NCBI RefSeq assembly: GCF_037996825.1
Contig: NZ_JBBNAC010000001.1
Coordinates: 2,418,001-2,482,000 of the forward strand
Source of the DNA: Bdellovibrio sp. BCCA
Lineage (GTDB): Bacteria > Bdellovibrionota > Bdellovibrionia > Bdellovibrionales > Bdellovibrionaceae
Direction: 5' to 3'
Length of the DNA: 64,000 nucleotides
The position numbers and the translations under genes are program-made. Positions 7,563 to 17,169 of this stretch are shown piece by piece (positions within the stretch are counted from its first letter, which is position 1; the number at the start of each line of letters is the position of its first letter). The notes under the pieces are model-generated. The model was not told the DNA's origin. It searched no databases and saw only the letters and a program-made list of their open reading frames with translations.

Positions 7563-8878
7563 CTCTTGCGCGTCTCTCGGATTTTTTTCGCCATAGAAGC
7601 GAAGGATCGCGAGAGCCTGCCGATTTCATCTTTGCGTTCAACGGGCAAGGCGATTTCGCTTTCGCCCTTCGCAATGCTTTCAGTGGCGCGGATGAACTGC
7701 TCTAGCGGTTCAGCCACCTTTCTTCTAAAGATCAGATATAAAAGCGCAATATCCAAAAGCAGGGAACCTACGCCAACCAGAATAATAAAAATCGCCGCGC
7801 TATTGGCCGTTTGCCGAATCAACGACTTCGGAGAAACCGTTACAAAGTACCAGTCCGTTTCAGGTAGATAGCTCACGGCCAAAAACCGGTCGTACTCACT
7901 TTGGTTGATGATTTTTTCCGCTGTATTTCCACGAAAATTTCTTTTTATCTCGTTGAAAATATCCAAGAGTTGCGAGTCTTGAGCGTTATCGACTGAAAGA
8001 AGTCCTTTAGCGGCCACAATCTGATCCATTTTCTGAGGATGCGCAATCAAGCGACCGTTACCACTGATGAGGATATTATAAGTTCCCGGTAAGCCCTCAT
8101 TGGTGGTTCGAGTGATCAAATCATCAATCATAACGTCATGTCCGATAACTCCAGCCAAGAATCCCCGACTGTCATCAAAGGGCGTGCTCGCGGAAACCAT
8201 CCACTTGTGGATCGCATCGTCGAAATAAACTCCCGACCAGCGCGTTTTGCGCTCGGGATTGTTTTGTTTTTTTCCGATTTGATAAAGTTCGTAACTTGAG
8301 TAATCAAAGTTAGCAGGTGTGCCAGCGCTCCAATCCGGGAACTCGGGCCAATAAACGATGTTCGCATTTTCGGACAAAGCAATATAAGTGTCCGTGAATC
8401 TCACATGAAAGGCCGGAGCATACCGCAAAAGGATCTTTGAAAATGCGACGACTTTTCTGCGAAACAAAGCGTCGTTATTGGCGTTTTTTGCGACCCAAAT
8501 ATCCAGTTCTTTTTTTACACCAGGTTTCGAATGTGGCGAGCGCAAAGCTCCGTCCGGATCTCTGCGTACCAAAGAGTTAAACTCCGCCACTGGATCTTCA
8601 CTGGATTTTTCTATTTTTCGGAAAACGTCGATCAGTTCTTTTCTGAGAGCATACTGATTATCTCGGGCCAGTTTAAAAATTTCTCTTTCCCTAAGTGAAC
8701 GCTCGCGTACGTACTTTTCAAGAGTCGTCAGAGACGTCTTTTCTATTTCGTGAGATAAATGCCAATACGTGAGCCCCGCCGTCACACCGACGACAAGAGA
8801 AACCCGCAAAACAATCGCTGTGAGCGTTGTTGATGTTAGAGAATGACGCTGTTCCTTCAGCTTCGTCCAAAAACTCAT
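7559..8878 (-). CDS. Cache-HAMP membrane sensor lacking an output domain
   Basis: 439 residues: transmembrane helix 1 (about 22-42), a long periplasmic region resembling a double-Cache domain (ending with WYFVTVSPKSLI near residue 345), transmembrane helix 2 (about 355-382), and a HAMP domain (PLEQFIRATESIAKGE … KDEIGRLSRSFASM). The protein ends about ten residues after HAMP. Chemoreceptors, kinases and cyclases with this front half normally continue into a signalling domain. This one may work with a partner in trans or be a natural truncation. It lies 36 bp downstream of the phospholipase-D-like gene on the same strand. Confidence 0.85.
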   Translation of the reverse strand: MSFWTKLKEQRHSLTSTTLTAIVLRVSLVVGVTAGLTYWHLSHEIEKTSLTTLEKYVRERSLREREIFKLARDNQYALRKELIDVFRKIEKSSEDPVAEFNSLVRRDPDGALRSPHSKPGVKKELDIWVAKNANNDALFRRKVVAFSKILLRYAPAFHVRFTDTYIALSENANIVYWPEFPDWSAGTPANFDYSSYELYQIGKKQNNPERKTRWSGVYFDDAIHKWMVSASTPFDDSRGFLAGVIGHDVMIDDLITRTTNEGLPGTYNILISGNGRLIAHPQKMDQIVAAKGLLSVDNAQDSQLLDIFNEIKRNFRGNTAEKIINQSEYDRFLAVSYLPETDWYFVTVSPKSLIRQTANSAAIFIILVGVGSLLLDIALLYLIFRRKVAEPLEQFIRATESIAKGESEIALPVERKDEIGRLSRSFASMAKKIRETRKS

Positions 8879-8914
8879 TTATCCTACCGTCTCCGAAACG
8901 GGTCCTTTTATTCT

Positions 8915-11299
8915 TTAAATCAACTGTAAAAGCTCGTCGTATTCTGTTTCCAGCATTTGCTGCTTGGATTTTTGTTCGCTGGACTCATCTGCACGATCGT
9001 TATTCTGTATCGGCACTTGATTGTAGTCCACTAACTGAAGACTCAACTGATAAATTCTTTCGCTTAAGTTGAAAATCAACTTTTTGATGAACTCCCCGTT
9101 TTTGCCTTCGATAAGTTTTGGATTGATCTTCGCAAGCTGAGCTTTTGCCATCTGCCAATCACGCTCGCGCATGCTTTGGATTCCTTCGCCGCGAACGTAA
9201 AGGTCTGTCTTATTTTCCAAGAGTCCTGAGTTACGAGTCAAATCGTCCACCCATTCAGTATATTCACGAGCAAACTGAGGCACATTGCGCAGAAGCATTC
9301 CGTTGTTTGTATCCATATAGAAACTGCGCACGTCCAAATTCGCCGACCCGATCAAGACATCATCGCCAAAGACAGAGACTTTTGAGTGCAAGGAAAGCTT
9401 TCCACCTTTGTCATCCGTCCCCTTGTATTCCAAATATTCAAACGTCGGAGCTGATTTATTTTTTCTCCGATAGACGTCAAAGAAAGCCCGCAATTGGTAT
9501 TTGGCGAAAACATTCATAAAGAACAAGTCCGTTGACTGCTCGGAGTTCGTGATGAACGTCACTTTCACGTTCTTACAATTCCAACGACCATCGAGCATTT
9601 TTCCAAAGGCGCGCACCAGATTTGCCGGAGGCATATAGTAAGCACTATGGAAAATCACGCGCTGACTTTTTCCCGTCGTACGGGAAACTTCACAGACGTT
9701 TTCAAGTTCTTTCATCCAAGCCGCGTGAATGTTTTTACCGTTGAGTTCCTCGCGGTCTTCACCCCATGGAGCCCAGCTGCGCTTAGAGGCTCCATAGATG
9801 CGATCTTGATTGCTTTGGTCTTTATCGACAAAGCTAAACGGCAAGTTTTCGACATAGTACGCCGCCATCTTTTGTGCATCGCTATCAGAAATTCTAAAGT
9901 GTTTGTCTGACGGTTTTCTGACGTATTCACGATAGAAAGTATCCGCCTTTTGTTGCCATTCTTTTTCAATACGCGCTTGACGGTCTTGTTGCACAGTAAA
10001 TGAACTTGCTGAAACGCGATTTGACAAACAACTTGCTAGAGCTGAACGGTTTTTGCCCATTTGCGATTTACAAGACTCAAGACTTTGCTTTAACCAGTCT
10101 GCATTTACAACCCAGTCGTGAGGCATAAAGCTATAGGCTTCGTTTGCAGTCCACACCATCGGTTTGTAATTCCAAAGACGGTCATAGGCGTTAGCGATAT
10201 CGCGTCCACCGCGAGTGATGTTGGCAAAAAGATCCGTGTCTCTAAAGATATATTTATCCGTAAGATGATTCTTTTTCATGTGATAAGAGTTTTCGATATT
10301 ACGACCACCCAATTGCACCATGCGATCTTCCAGCAAGATCATCTTGTGGTGCGTGTAGTCTGTAAAATGAAGCCAATCATTCCACGAATGAGGTTTTGGC
10401 TGGTCGAGTGGCACTCGTCCATAAACTTCATAAAGAATGGGATTAAGCGTACTTCCCATAAAGACCATGCCTAACGCGATCTTTAAGCGCGCAATATAAT
10501 TGCCGTCGATTTTATTTTCTTTCAGAAGTTTTAAATTTTTAAAGATTGATTCGAGATCCACGTCGGCCGCGGCAGCGACGTTGCGTTTCTGCGAATTGTT
10601 CCAGCGATGAGACACACTGAAAGTTTTAAGATCCAGCTCTTGTCCGCCCATGATGGCGAGTTTTAACAAGTCGAGATTCTGTGCATAGATGGCAGAAAGC
10701 AAAAGACGCGCATAAATGTCGGCATCTTTCGTTGTGCCGGTTTTAATCTGCGCCCATTTTGCGTCTGAACAATCACTGGCTTTTGATTTTGCGTCCTTTT
10801 TAGCACAAGGCATTGTTAAGAAACGGGCATCACGAATCATTAAGTCCGTCGGTTTTCCGTAAAAACGAACTTCCAGATTTCCTCTTCCTAATTTTTGCAT
10901 CAAAAGAAGTTCATCCAAAGTTTTGTAGTTTACGAAAAAGTCCAAAAGAATGCGCACCTTCACGCCGCGTGCTGTGGCTTTCAACAACTCCTCAGTCATC
11001 ACCGAAGACGAATGATCGTGACTGTAGATGTAATAAACCAAACGGATGGTCTCACCCGCTTTGGCTGCGCGAATCATTCTGATTTTGGATTCAAATGCGT
11101 CATCGTTATCCACCAAAACTTCTGTACCAGAAAGACGAAGATCTTTTGTGGAAGAAAACTTATCCAGATCTTTTTGTGTGATGAGATCCATTCCTGACAA
11201 GAAGGAATTGGGCTCACGCGTAGAAGAAGAAGGTGTCATTGTCGTGCATGAGTTCAATGCAAAAACAGCACAAAACAGAAAACCAATTTGTTTTTTCAT
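8915..11299 (-). CDS. phospholipase-D-like lipoprotein
   Basis: 794 residues from the ATG at 11299, which has GGAG upstream; a TTG six codons earlier is less likely. The signal peptide MKKQIGFLFCAVFALNSC has a lipobox cysteine at residue 18. Two HKD-type catalytic motifs are visible: HHKMILLEDRMVQLGGRN (about residue 317) and LHSKVSVFGDDVLIGSAN (about residue 635). Both have the HxK-x4-D and G-x-N/S-N pattern, as in cardiolipin synthases and secreted phospholipases D. A roughly 150-residue helical insertion follows the first strands. It should act outside the cytoplasmic membrane on phospholipids. It is probably co-transcribed with the Cache-HAMP gene. Confidence 0.85.
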   Translation of the reverse strand: MKKQIGFLFCAVFALNSCTTMTPSSSTREPNSFLSGMDLITQKDLDKFSSTKDLRLSGTEVLVDNDDAFESKIRMIRAAKAGETIRLVYYIYSHDHSSSVMTEELLKATARGVKVRILLDFFVNYKTLDELLLMQKLGRGNLEVRFYGKPTDLMIRDARFLTMPCAKKDAKSKASDCSDAKWAQIKTGTTKDADIYARLLLSAIYAQNLDLLKLAIMGGQELDLKTFSVSHRWNNSQKRNVAAAADVDLESIFKNLKLLKENKIDGNYIARLKIALGMVFMGSTLNPILYEVYGRVPLDQPKPHSWNDWLHFTDYTHHKMILLEDRMVQLGGRNIENSYHMKKNHLTDKYIFRDTDLFANITRGGRDIANAYDRLWNYKPMVWTANEAYSFMPHDWVVNADWLKQSLESCKSQMGKNRSALASCLSNRVSASSFTVQQDRQARIEKEWQQKADTFYREYVRKPSDKHFRISDSDAQKMAAYYVENLPFSFVDKDQSNQDRIYGASKRSWAPWGEDREELNGKNIHAAWMKELENVCEVSRTTGKSQRVIFHSAYYMPPANLVRAFGKMLDGRWNCKNVKVTFITNSEQSTDLFFMNVFAKYQLRAFFDVYRRKNKSAPTFEYLEYKGTDDKGGKLSLHSKVSVFGDDVLIGSANLDVRSFYMDTNNGMLLRNVPQFAREYTEWVDDLTRNSGLLENKTDLYVRGEGIQSMRERDWQMAKAQLAKINPKLIEGKNGEFIKKLIFNLSERIYQLSLQLVDYNQVPIQNNDRADESSEQKSKQQMLETEYDELLQLI

Positions 11300-11359
11300 G
11301 ATTTGGTACTCCAACAAAAACTTATCGGAGTCCGAGAGATTCTCTAAATAGACCTAAGG

Positions 11360-11716
11360 TTAGTGCTCACTCAGTTCGATCGAATGACCATCGGGATCTA
11401 ACACAATGGCTTTCATTCCGTCGGGCATCTCTGTCGGGTCCAAAATGCACATGGCCCCGGGGATTTTCATCAGTTCCCCGACAGTTTTTTCCAAATCTGT
11501 AATCCTGAAACCCAATTGCAGACTGGGAATTTGAGATCTCTGCGCATTTTGGATGGAGTATAAAGAAAACTCCACAGCGTTGTGAACGGCTCTGTGCACT
11601 TCACTCCCCTTATCAACTTTTGACGCTGTAAATTGAAAGCCGATAATTCGATAAAATCCCAGCATGTCCTGTAGGCGCGGGGTATTTATTGTGATAGAAG
11701 TGATTAACAAACTCAT
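11360..11716 (-). CDS. VOC-family (glyoxalase/dioxygenase-fold) protein
   Basis: 118 residues with the single VOC module: an N-terminal DMLGFYRIIGF segment and a C-terminal VLDPDGHSIELSEH segment whose Glu is a typical metal ligand. The family includes glyoxalase I, fosfomycin resistance enzymes and extradiol dioxygenases; substrate is not predictable. Its start is only 26 bp from the divergent pepN start. It may be the first gene of the operon containing the phospholipase-D-like lipoprotein, 60 bp downstream. Confidence 0.8.
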   Translation of the reverse strand: MSLLITSITINTPRLQDMLGFYRIIGFQFTASKVDKGSEVHRAVHNAVEFSLYSIQNAQRSQIPSLQLGFRITDLEKTVGELMKIPGAMCILDPTEMPDGMKAIVLDPDGHSIELSEH

Positions 11717-11742
11717 TGGTCTATTATCTGAATCGAGGCATT

Positions 11743-14364
11743 ATGAAACAAGAAAAAATTTATCTGAAAGACTATAAAGCCCCTGCTTTCACTGTGGAGT
11801 CAGTGAACCTCGACTTCAACCTCAATGAAGACTTTTGTCGAGTCATTGCAAAAAGCCAAATAAAAAAAACTACTTCCGGAGCTGAACTGCGCCTCAATGG
11901 TGAAGAATTAAAGCTTGTTTCCGTGAAAATCAATGGAGCGGCTTTAAGTCCAGAGCAGTACCAAGTGACAGCTGAGGAACTCATTATTCCAAGCGTTCCA
12001 GATGTTTTCACCATGGAAATCGAGACGGAGCTGCAACCTCAGAACAACACTTCGCTTGAGGGTCTTTACAAATCTAGCGGCATTTTCTGTACTCAATGTG
12101 AAGCGCAAGGCTTTAGAAAAATCACTTATTTCTTCGACCGCCCTGATGTGATGACGTCTTATTCAGTCACTATCGAAGCTGACAAAAAGAAATATCCTGT
12201 GCTTCTTTCAAACGGTGATCGCATCAAGATTGAAGATCTTGGCAACGGTCGCCACAAAGCTTTCTGGCGCGATCCTCACAAGAAACCTTGCTACCTCTTT
12301 GCCTTGGTCGCTGGAGACCTTGGTGTAATCCGCGACACGTTCACAACTAAATCTGGTCACAAAGTAAATTTAGAAGTTTACGCCGCTCACGGAAAACAAG
12401 AGCGCTGCTGGCACGCTATGGATTCATTGAAAAAATCCATGAAGTGGGACGAAGACACTTTCGGCCTTGAGTATGATTTGAATGACTACATGATCGTTGC
12501 CATTGACGACTTCAATGCAGGCGCGATGGAGAATAAAGGTTTGAACATCTTTAACTCTCGCCTGGTGCTGGCGGATTCTAACTCCGCGACGGACGTCGAC
12601 TTCCACAGCATTGAATCTGTTGTTGCGCATGAGTACTTCCACAACTGGACAGGCAATCGCGTGACTTTGCGTGATTGGTTTCAACTTTCTTTAAAGGAAG
12701 GTTTGACTGTTTTCCGTGATCAGGAATTTTCTGCGGATATGACGGATCGCGGAACGCAAAGAATTGAAGACGTCGATGCTCTTCGCGCAGGACAGTTCGC
12801 TGAGGATGCCGGTCCGAATGCTCACCCTGTTCGTCCTGAGTCTTGCATGGCTGTTGATAACTTCTTTACCATGACGATCTATGAAAAAGGATCTGAAGTC
12901 ATCCGGATGATGCAAACGATTGTGGGTCGTAAAGGTTTCCGCAAAGGCATGGACGAATACTTCAAACGCTATGACGGACAGGCTGTGACAACGGAAGATT
13001 TCGCCTCTGCGATTTCTGAACCGAATGGCAAAGACTTCACTCAATTTAAACGTTGGTACAACCAATCGGGAACTCCGGTTGTGACGATCACGGAAAATTT
13101 TGAAGCCGCTAAAGGTGAATACCATCTAACGTTGGAGCAACACTGCCCGCCGACTCCGAACCAACCTAAAAAAGATCCGTTCCATGTGCCATTGATGATG
13201 GGTCTTTTGGATAAAGCTGGCAATGAGTTGAAATTGAACTGCGATAAGATCCAAGTAAATTCAGACGGAAAAAATCTGATTGAACTTAAGGAAGAAAAAG
13301 AAAACTTCGTCTTTAAGGGACTTTCCGAGCGTCCTGTGCTTTCGATTTTACGTGAGTTTTCAGCTCCCGTGAATTTAAAATGGCAAGCCAGCCAAGATGA
13401 TCTTTACTTCTTGATGGAGAAAGACACGGATTCTTTCAATCGCCGTGAGATGGCGCAAAAAATCGGCATGGGTGTATTGCACGGACTTATTCAGCAAGCT
13501 CGCGCAAAACAACCGCTGGTTGTCGATGCAAAATACTTAAAAGCATTAAGCGCTATCATTCATGATGAGACGATGGACCCGGGCTTTAAGGCAAAAATGC
13601 TTCAACTTCCGAGCTATGCGATTTTAGCTCAAGAGGAAGCCGTTTTGGATGCGGAGGCTTTCCATAAAGCTCGCATTACATTGCGCATGGCGATTGCTCG
13701 CGAAAACCGCGCGCAACTTTTGGATATCTACCGCAAATATCATGGTGTCGAGCCCAAGAGCCGCAACACGAAAGTTTTTGGTCATCGCTCATTGAAAAAC
13801 CAGGCCTTGGCTTACCTTGCCGACCTTCGTGATCCAGAGATCCTAGAGATCGTGAATAAGCAATACTGGGAAGCGCAAAACATGACGGACCGTATGACGG
13901 CGATGATGATCTTGGCGGATGCAGAGACACCACATCGTGCAAAAGCTCTTCAGAATTTCTATGAAGAGTGGAAAAACGATTCTGTTGTGATCAACAAATG
14001 GTTCACAACTCAAGCGACATCTCACCGTCCACAAACGCTTGAGGACGTCAAAGCTTTGACGAAACACCCAGCGTTTAACATCACAAATCCTAACAACGTT
14101 TATTCATTGTTGAGAGCTTTCGGTGCGAACATTGTGAACTTCCACGATCCAAATACAAACGCGTATGAATTCTATGCGGATAAAATTTTGGAAATCGACG
14201 CGAAGAATCCGCAAGTGGCAGCTCGTTTGTGCGCAGCCTTTAACTTTGTACAAAAGTTAGATTCTGCAATGAAAGAAAAAGCCATGAAGCAAATCAAGCG
14301 CATGGTGGCAGTAGAAACTCTCTCTAAAAACTCAAGAGAGCTTTTGCAGTCTGCTTTGATGTAA
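11743..14364 (+). CDS. pepN: PepN, M1-family aminopeptidase N
   Basis: 873 residues from the ATG at 11743 (GAGG upstream); a TTG at 11716 is an unlikely alternative. All PepN hallmarks are present: the exopeptidase motif GAMENKGLNIFN (about residue 260), the zinc site HEYFHNW with His296 and His300, and the third ligand Glu319 in LKEGLTVFRD. The long C-terminal alpha-helical and ARM-like domain is complete. It is a cytoplasmic zinc peptidase removing N-terminal residues, plausibly important for turning over protein from prey or from internal turnover. Confidence 0.96.
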   Translation: MKQEKIYLKDYKAPAFTVESVNLDFNLNEDFCRVIAKSQIKKTTSGAELRLNGEELKLVSVKINGAALSPEQYQVTAEELIIPSVPDVFTMEIETELQPQNNTSLEGLYKSSGIFCTQCEAQGFRKITYFFDRPDVMTSYSVTIEADKKKYPVLLSNGDRIKIEDLGNGRHKAFWRDPHKKPCYLFALVAGDLGVIRDTFTTKSGHKVNLEVYAAHGKQERCWHAMDSLKKSMKWDEDTFGLEYDLNDYMIVAIDDFNAGAMENKGLNIFNSRLVLADSNSATDVDFHSIESVVAHEYFHNWTGNRVTLRDWFQLSLKEGLTVFRDQEFSADMTDRGTQRIEDVDALRAGQFAEDAGPNAHPVRPESCMAVDNFFTMTIYEKGSEVIRMMQTIVGRKGFRKGMDEYFKRYDGQAVTTEDFASAISEPNGKDFTQFKRWYNQSGTPVVTITENFEAAKGEYHLTLEQHCPPTPNQPKKDPFHVPLMMGLLDKAGNELKLNCDKIQVNSDGKNLIELKEEKENFVFKGLSERPVLSILREFSAPVNLKWQASQDDLYFLMEKDTDSFNRREMAQKIGMGVLHGLIQQARAKQPLVVDAKYLKALSAIIHDETMDPGFKAKMLQLPSYAILAQEEAVLDAEAFHKARITLRMAIARENRAQLLDIYRKYHGVEPKSRNTKVFGHRSLKNQALAYLADLRDPEILEIVNKQYWEAQNMTDRMTAMMILADAETPHRAKALQNFYEEWKNDSVVINKWFTTQATSHRPQTLEDVKALTKHPAFNITNPNNVYSLLRAFGANIVNFHDPNTNAYEFYADKILEIDAKNPQVAARLCAAFNFVQKLDSAMKEKAMKQIKRMVAVETLSKNSRELLQSALM

Positions 14365-14370
14365 TCTTCC

Positions 14371-14395
14371 TTTCCCGACCAGGACGGTCGGGAAA
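14371..14395. terminator. strong hairpin between convergent pepN and folE
   Basis: TTTCCCGACC-AGGAC-GGTCGGGAAA gives a perfect 10-bp stem seven bases after the pepN stop. No T-run follows on either strand. A second, smaller hairpin (ATGGCG … CGCCAT, about 14409-14428) lies between it and folE. Together they probably stop or stabilise both transcripts. Confidence 0.55.
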
Positions 14396-14463
14396 CAGCC
14401 TGCTTACGGATGGCGAAAGCTCGCGCCATTGTCTCTGCTGATCGAAGTTAATTACTACTAAAC

Positions 14464-15168
14464 TTACTTCGTCCGACAGTGCTGCAAGAACTCTTCACGC
14501 GTTTCCTGACGAGACTTAAAGTGCCCGCGCAAGTCCGCTGTGGACGTCGTGCTGCCTGTGTCTTCAATACCTCTCATGATCACACAGTAGTGTTTGGCAT
14601 TGATGTGAACAGCGACATGCTCCGTACCAAGAATGTACTGTAAGCAATCCGCAATTTGCTTCGTCAAGCGCTCTTGCACCTGAGGACGGCGCGAGAAGTA
14701 CTGTACGATGCGATTGATCTTTGAAAGACCGATAACTTTTTTGTTAGGAATGTAAGCCACAGTCGCCCATCCATCGATTGGCAAAAAGTGATGCTCACAA
14801 AATGAAAGACAGCTAATGCTCTGAACCACGATCATTTGATCGTAACTCATTTTGTTTTCAATCACCGTCATTTTCGGGAATTTCTTAGGATCAAGACCGC
14901 CGAAAACTTCGTTCACGTACATCTTCGCTACGCGATGAGGTGTTTCTCTTAAGCTGTCATCTTCCAAATCAAGGCCCAATGTCTCCATGATATCCGTGAA
15001 CTTTTCAGTGATCTTTGCAATTTTTTGCTCATTGGACAGACCATTGTGAACCATCGGCGTGGGACGAACATTTTCTAAAATCTTACGAACCTCCACTGGA
15101 ATTTCGTGAGCGTGTTCGTCTGTCGTGACGGGCTTTTTTGCGTTTTTTTTCTTTGTTGTTTTAGCCAT
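14464..15168 (-). CDS. folE: FolE, GTP cyclohydrolase I
   Basis: 234 residues. The catalytic core is typical: [10 protein letters not shown], the zinc and active-site [18 protein letters not shown] (Cys near residue 121), [22 protein letters not shown] and [11 protein letters not shown] with the third zinc Cys. It makes dihydroneopterin triphosphate for folate. The first about 20 residues are a Lys-rich extension ([11 protein letters not shown]) not needed for the fold. The PilZ membrane-protein gene lies 72 bp upstream on the same strand. Confidence 0.96.
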   Translation of the reverse strand: MAKTTKKKNAKKPVTTDEHAHEIPVEVRKILENVRPTPMVHNGLSNEQKIAKITEKFTDIMETLGLDLEDDSLRETPHRVAKMYVNEVFGGLDPKKFPKMTVIENKMSYDQMIVVQSISCLSFCEHHFLPIDGWATVAYIPNKKVIGLSKINRIVQYFSRRPQVQERLTKQIADCLQYILGTEHVAVHINAKHYCVIMRGIEDTGSTTSTADLRGHFKSRQETREEFLQHCRTK

Positions 15169-15240
15169 GATACTACCTTAGGTGAAAAGCCCTCTTATGC
15201 CTTAAAATCAGGCGGCGCGAAAGCACTAAGTCGATTTTGT

Positions 15241-15912
15241 TTAAACTTTCTTAAGGTCCTGAGAATTCAACCACTGACGGATTAAATCCTTTTCAGAAGC
15301 CGAAGTCCCCTCGAAATGAACACGAATATGGTCCTCTTTGACATCAACAACACGTGCTTTGCAGCTGATGTCGTTGATTTCAGTCAACTGCAGAGCCACA
15401 ACGTCCCCCGATTTAAAGGTCGCAGAGCCCGGAATGGTGATGCGCGCGCCGGTATAGGAAAGGTCGATGGTTTGTGTTTCAGCTCCGCCTAAAACCACGG
15501 ACGAAACAATAGCAAAACGATCTCCTGTCGGTGCGAACCAGTTTTGACGGCGATCCAAGTAAGGGTAACGGAAAAAATAGGACACCGTTCCCACGATAAA
15601 TAGAACTAAAAGACAATCTAAGAGCTTTGCAGAACTAACGATAGGATCCACCGTGTCCATCTCGCGCACCAGACTCACACCCGTTGAAATGACAAAGACA
15701 GAGCACAGGATAATTCCCAAAACCCAAGAGGATTTGTGACGAACCAAAAGGCTCACTCCTGCGCCAAAAATCAAAATCCAACTGAAAACGCTAAAAACTT
15801 GAGCTCCGGTTCGTTGAGACATCATCATATCCAACACAGGAGCCATAATAAGCACTGCAGCAGCCATCTGCACAGCGCGCGGACGTTCTAAGGTGGTGGT
15901 CTTTGTTTCCAT
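15241..15912 (-). CDS. membrane-anchored PilZ-domain protein
   Basis: 223 residues if started at the ATG at 15912; the frame remains open to 16002. Three or four transmembrane helices occupy the first about 110 residues, followed by a cytoplasmic PilZ domain. The domain shows a basic DRR pair near its start and the canonical DLSYTG (D/NxSxxG) motif, so c-di-GMP binding is plausible. There is no strong ribosome-binding site at either start, which leaves the N-terminus uncertain. It is divergent from the CxxCH barrel gene and upstream of folE. Confidence 0.75.
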   Translation of the reverse strand: METKTTTLERPRAVQMAAAVLIMAPVLDMMMSQRTGAQVFSVFSWILIFGAGVSLLVRHKSSWVLGIILCSVFVISTGVSLVREMDTVDPIVSSAKLLDCLLVLFIVGTVSYFFRYPYLDRRQNWFAPTGDRFAIVSSVVLGGAETQTIDLSYTGARITIPGSATFKSGDVVALQLTEINDISCKARVVDVKEDHIRVHFEGTSASEKDLIRQWLNSQDLKKV

Positions 15913-15993
15913 GGAACACTTATCGGTTAAGAATGCATGTTGATATAGATTTTTATTGATTCTCAACTCTCGTCCAATAGAATTTGTGTCATT

Positions 15994-17160
15994 GTGAGAC
16001 ACTTTAAATTTTCATACGCGTTTTTCATCCTTGTTTCTTTCATCCTTGCAAGCCAGGCACAGGCCTATCCCGATTTTATCGGCTATAGCTACTCCTCTTG
16101 CATCACTTGCCACTACAACGGCCTGGGCGGAGGCGGACTGAACGATTACGGTCGCGCCCTCTATGCGACAGAGATCACAGCCCGTGATCCTTTCTTTCCT
16201 AAAAAAATGGAAGAGGAAGAAATCGCTGCCAAGTCAGGTTTCTTAGGCTCTAAGCCTATGCCTTGGTGGATTCGTCCGGGGCTTAAGTATCGCGGTCTTT
16301 GGTTGCAAATGGATCCGGGATCAAAAGCCTCCATGGAGCGTTTCATCAACATGCAAAATGACGTGAATCTCACGTTCTTTGGCGACAAAAAACAAACGTA
16401 CACACTGGTGACAACGACGTCTTACACAGGGATTGAGCCTTACTACGGAAAAACAAATACGTGGTTTGCGAAGGAATATTATATTCGTTGGAAAAAGAGC
16501 AACAACTTCTGGCTCTACGTGGGTCAGATGGATAAGGCTTTTGGTATTCGCAACGTGGATCACACGGCTGTGAATCGTAAGGCAATCACGCTGGGACAGT
16601 TTGATCAATCTCAAGGAGTCATTGCTCACTTCACTTATCCAGATTGGGATGTCGCTGTGAATGCCTTCTTTGGTAATGGCGCTCAGGAAGACGTTGAAAA
16701 ACAAAAAGGGTTCTCTGTCGCTGGCGAATACCAAGTGTTTGAGAAATTTAAAATTGGCGGCTCGGCTTTAAGCTCACAAAGTGATCTTGCGAAATGGAAT
16801 CTTTTAGCCTTCACCACTCGCATGGGACTTTCAAAAGGCTCGGCAATCATGGCAGAGGCTGGCTTTAAAGAAAAAACTGACAAGCTTGCGAATACCAAAG
16901 CGCAATTGGGAACTTATGCCCTGGTTGAAACGATGGTGAATGTCACTCGCGGATACAATCTTCTTTCGGTGATTGAACATAGCAAGTCTGATATTAGCAA
17001 ATCGTCTTCAGAAAATATGAAATGGAGTTTGGGGGCTTTGATGTTCCCACTTCCCCGCTTAGAGCTTCGCGCGATGGCGACAAATGCAAAAACTTATACG
17101 GACTCGACAGGTGCTCAAGATGCTTGGGCCTTGCAAGGTCAAATTCACGTGTCTTACTAG
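15994..17160 (+). CDS. exported CxxCH protein with beta-barrel-like body
   Basis: 388 residues from a GTG start. The signal peptide (about 1-24, ending QAQA) is followed at once by one c-type haem motif, Cys36-x-x-Cys39-His40 (SCITCHYNGLGGG). The remaining about 320 residues are alternating aromatic and polar strands (LWLQMDPG, FWLYVGQMDKAFG, WDVAVNAFFGNG) ending in a C-terminal aromatic residue (HVSY), as in outer-membrane porins. I know no named family for this combination. It could pass electrons at or across the outer membrane, or the motif may be structural. The next gene, 9 bp downstream, is another barrel and is probably co-transcribed. Confidence 0.72.
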   Translation: MRHFKFSYAFFILVSFILASQAQAYPDFIGYSYSSCITCHYNGLGGGGLNDYGRALYATEITARDPFFPKKMEEEEIAAKSGFLGSKPMPWWIRPGLKYRGLWLQMDPGSKASMERFINMQNDVNLTFFGDKKQTYTLVTTTSYTGIEPYYGKTNTWFAKEYYIRWKKSNNFWLYVGQMDKAFGIRNVDHTAVNRKAITLGQFDQSQGVIAHFTYPDWDVAVNAFFGNGAQEDVEKQKGFSVAGEYQVFEKFKIGGSALSSQSDLAKWNLLAFTTRMGLSKGSAIMAEAGFKEKTDKLANTKAQLGTYALVETMVNVTRGYNLLSVIEHSKSDISKSSSENMKWSLGALMFPLPRLELRAMATNAKTYTDSTGAQDAWALQGQIHVSY

Positions 17161-17169
17161 GAGAGAGCC

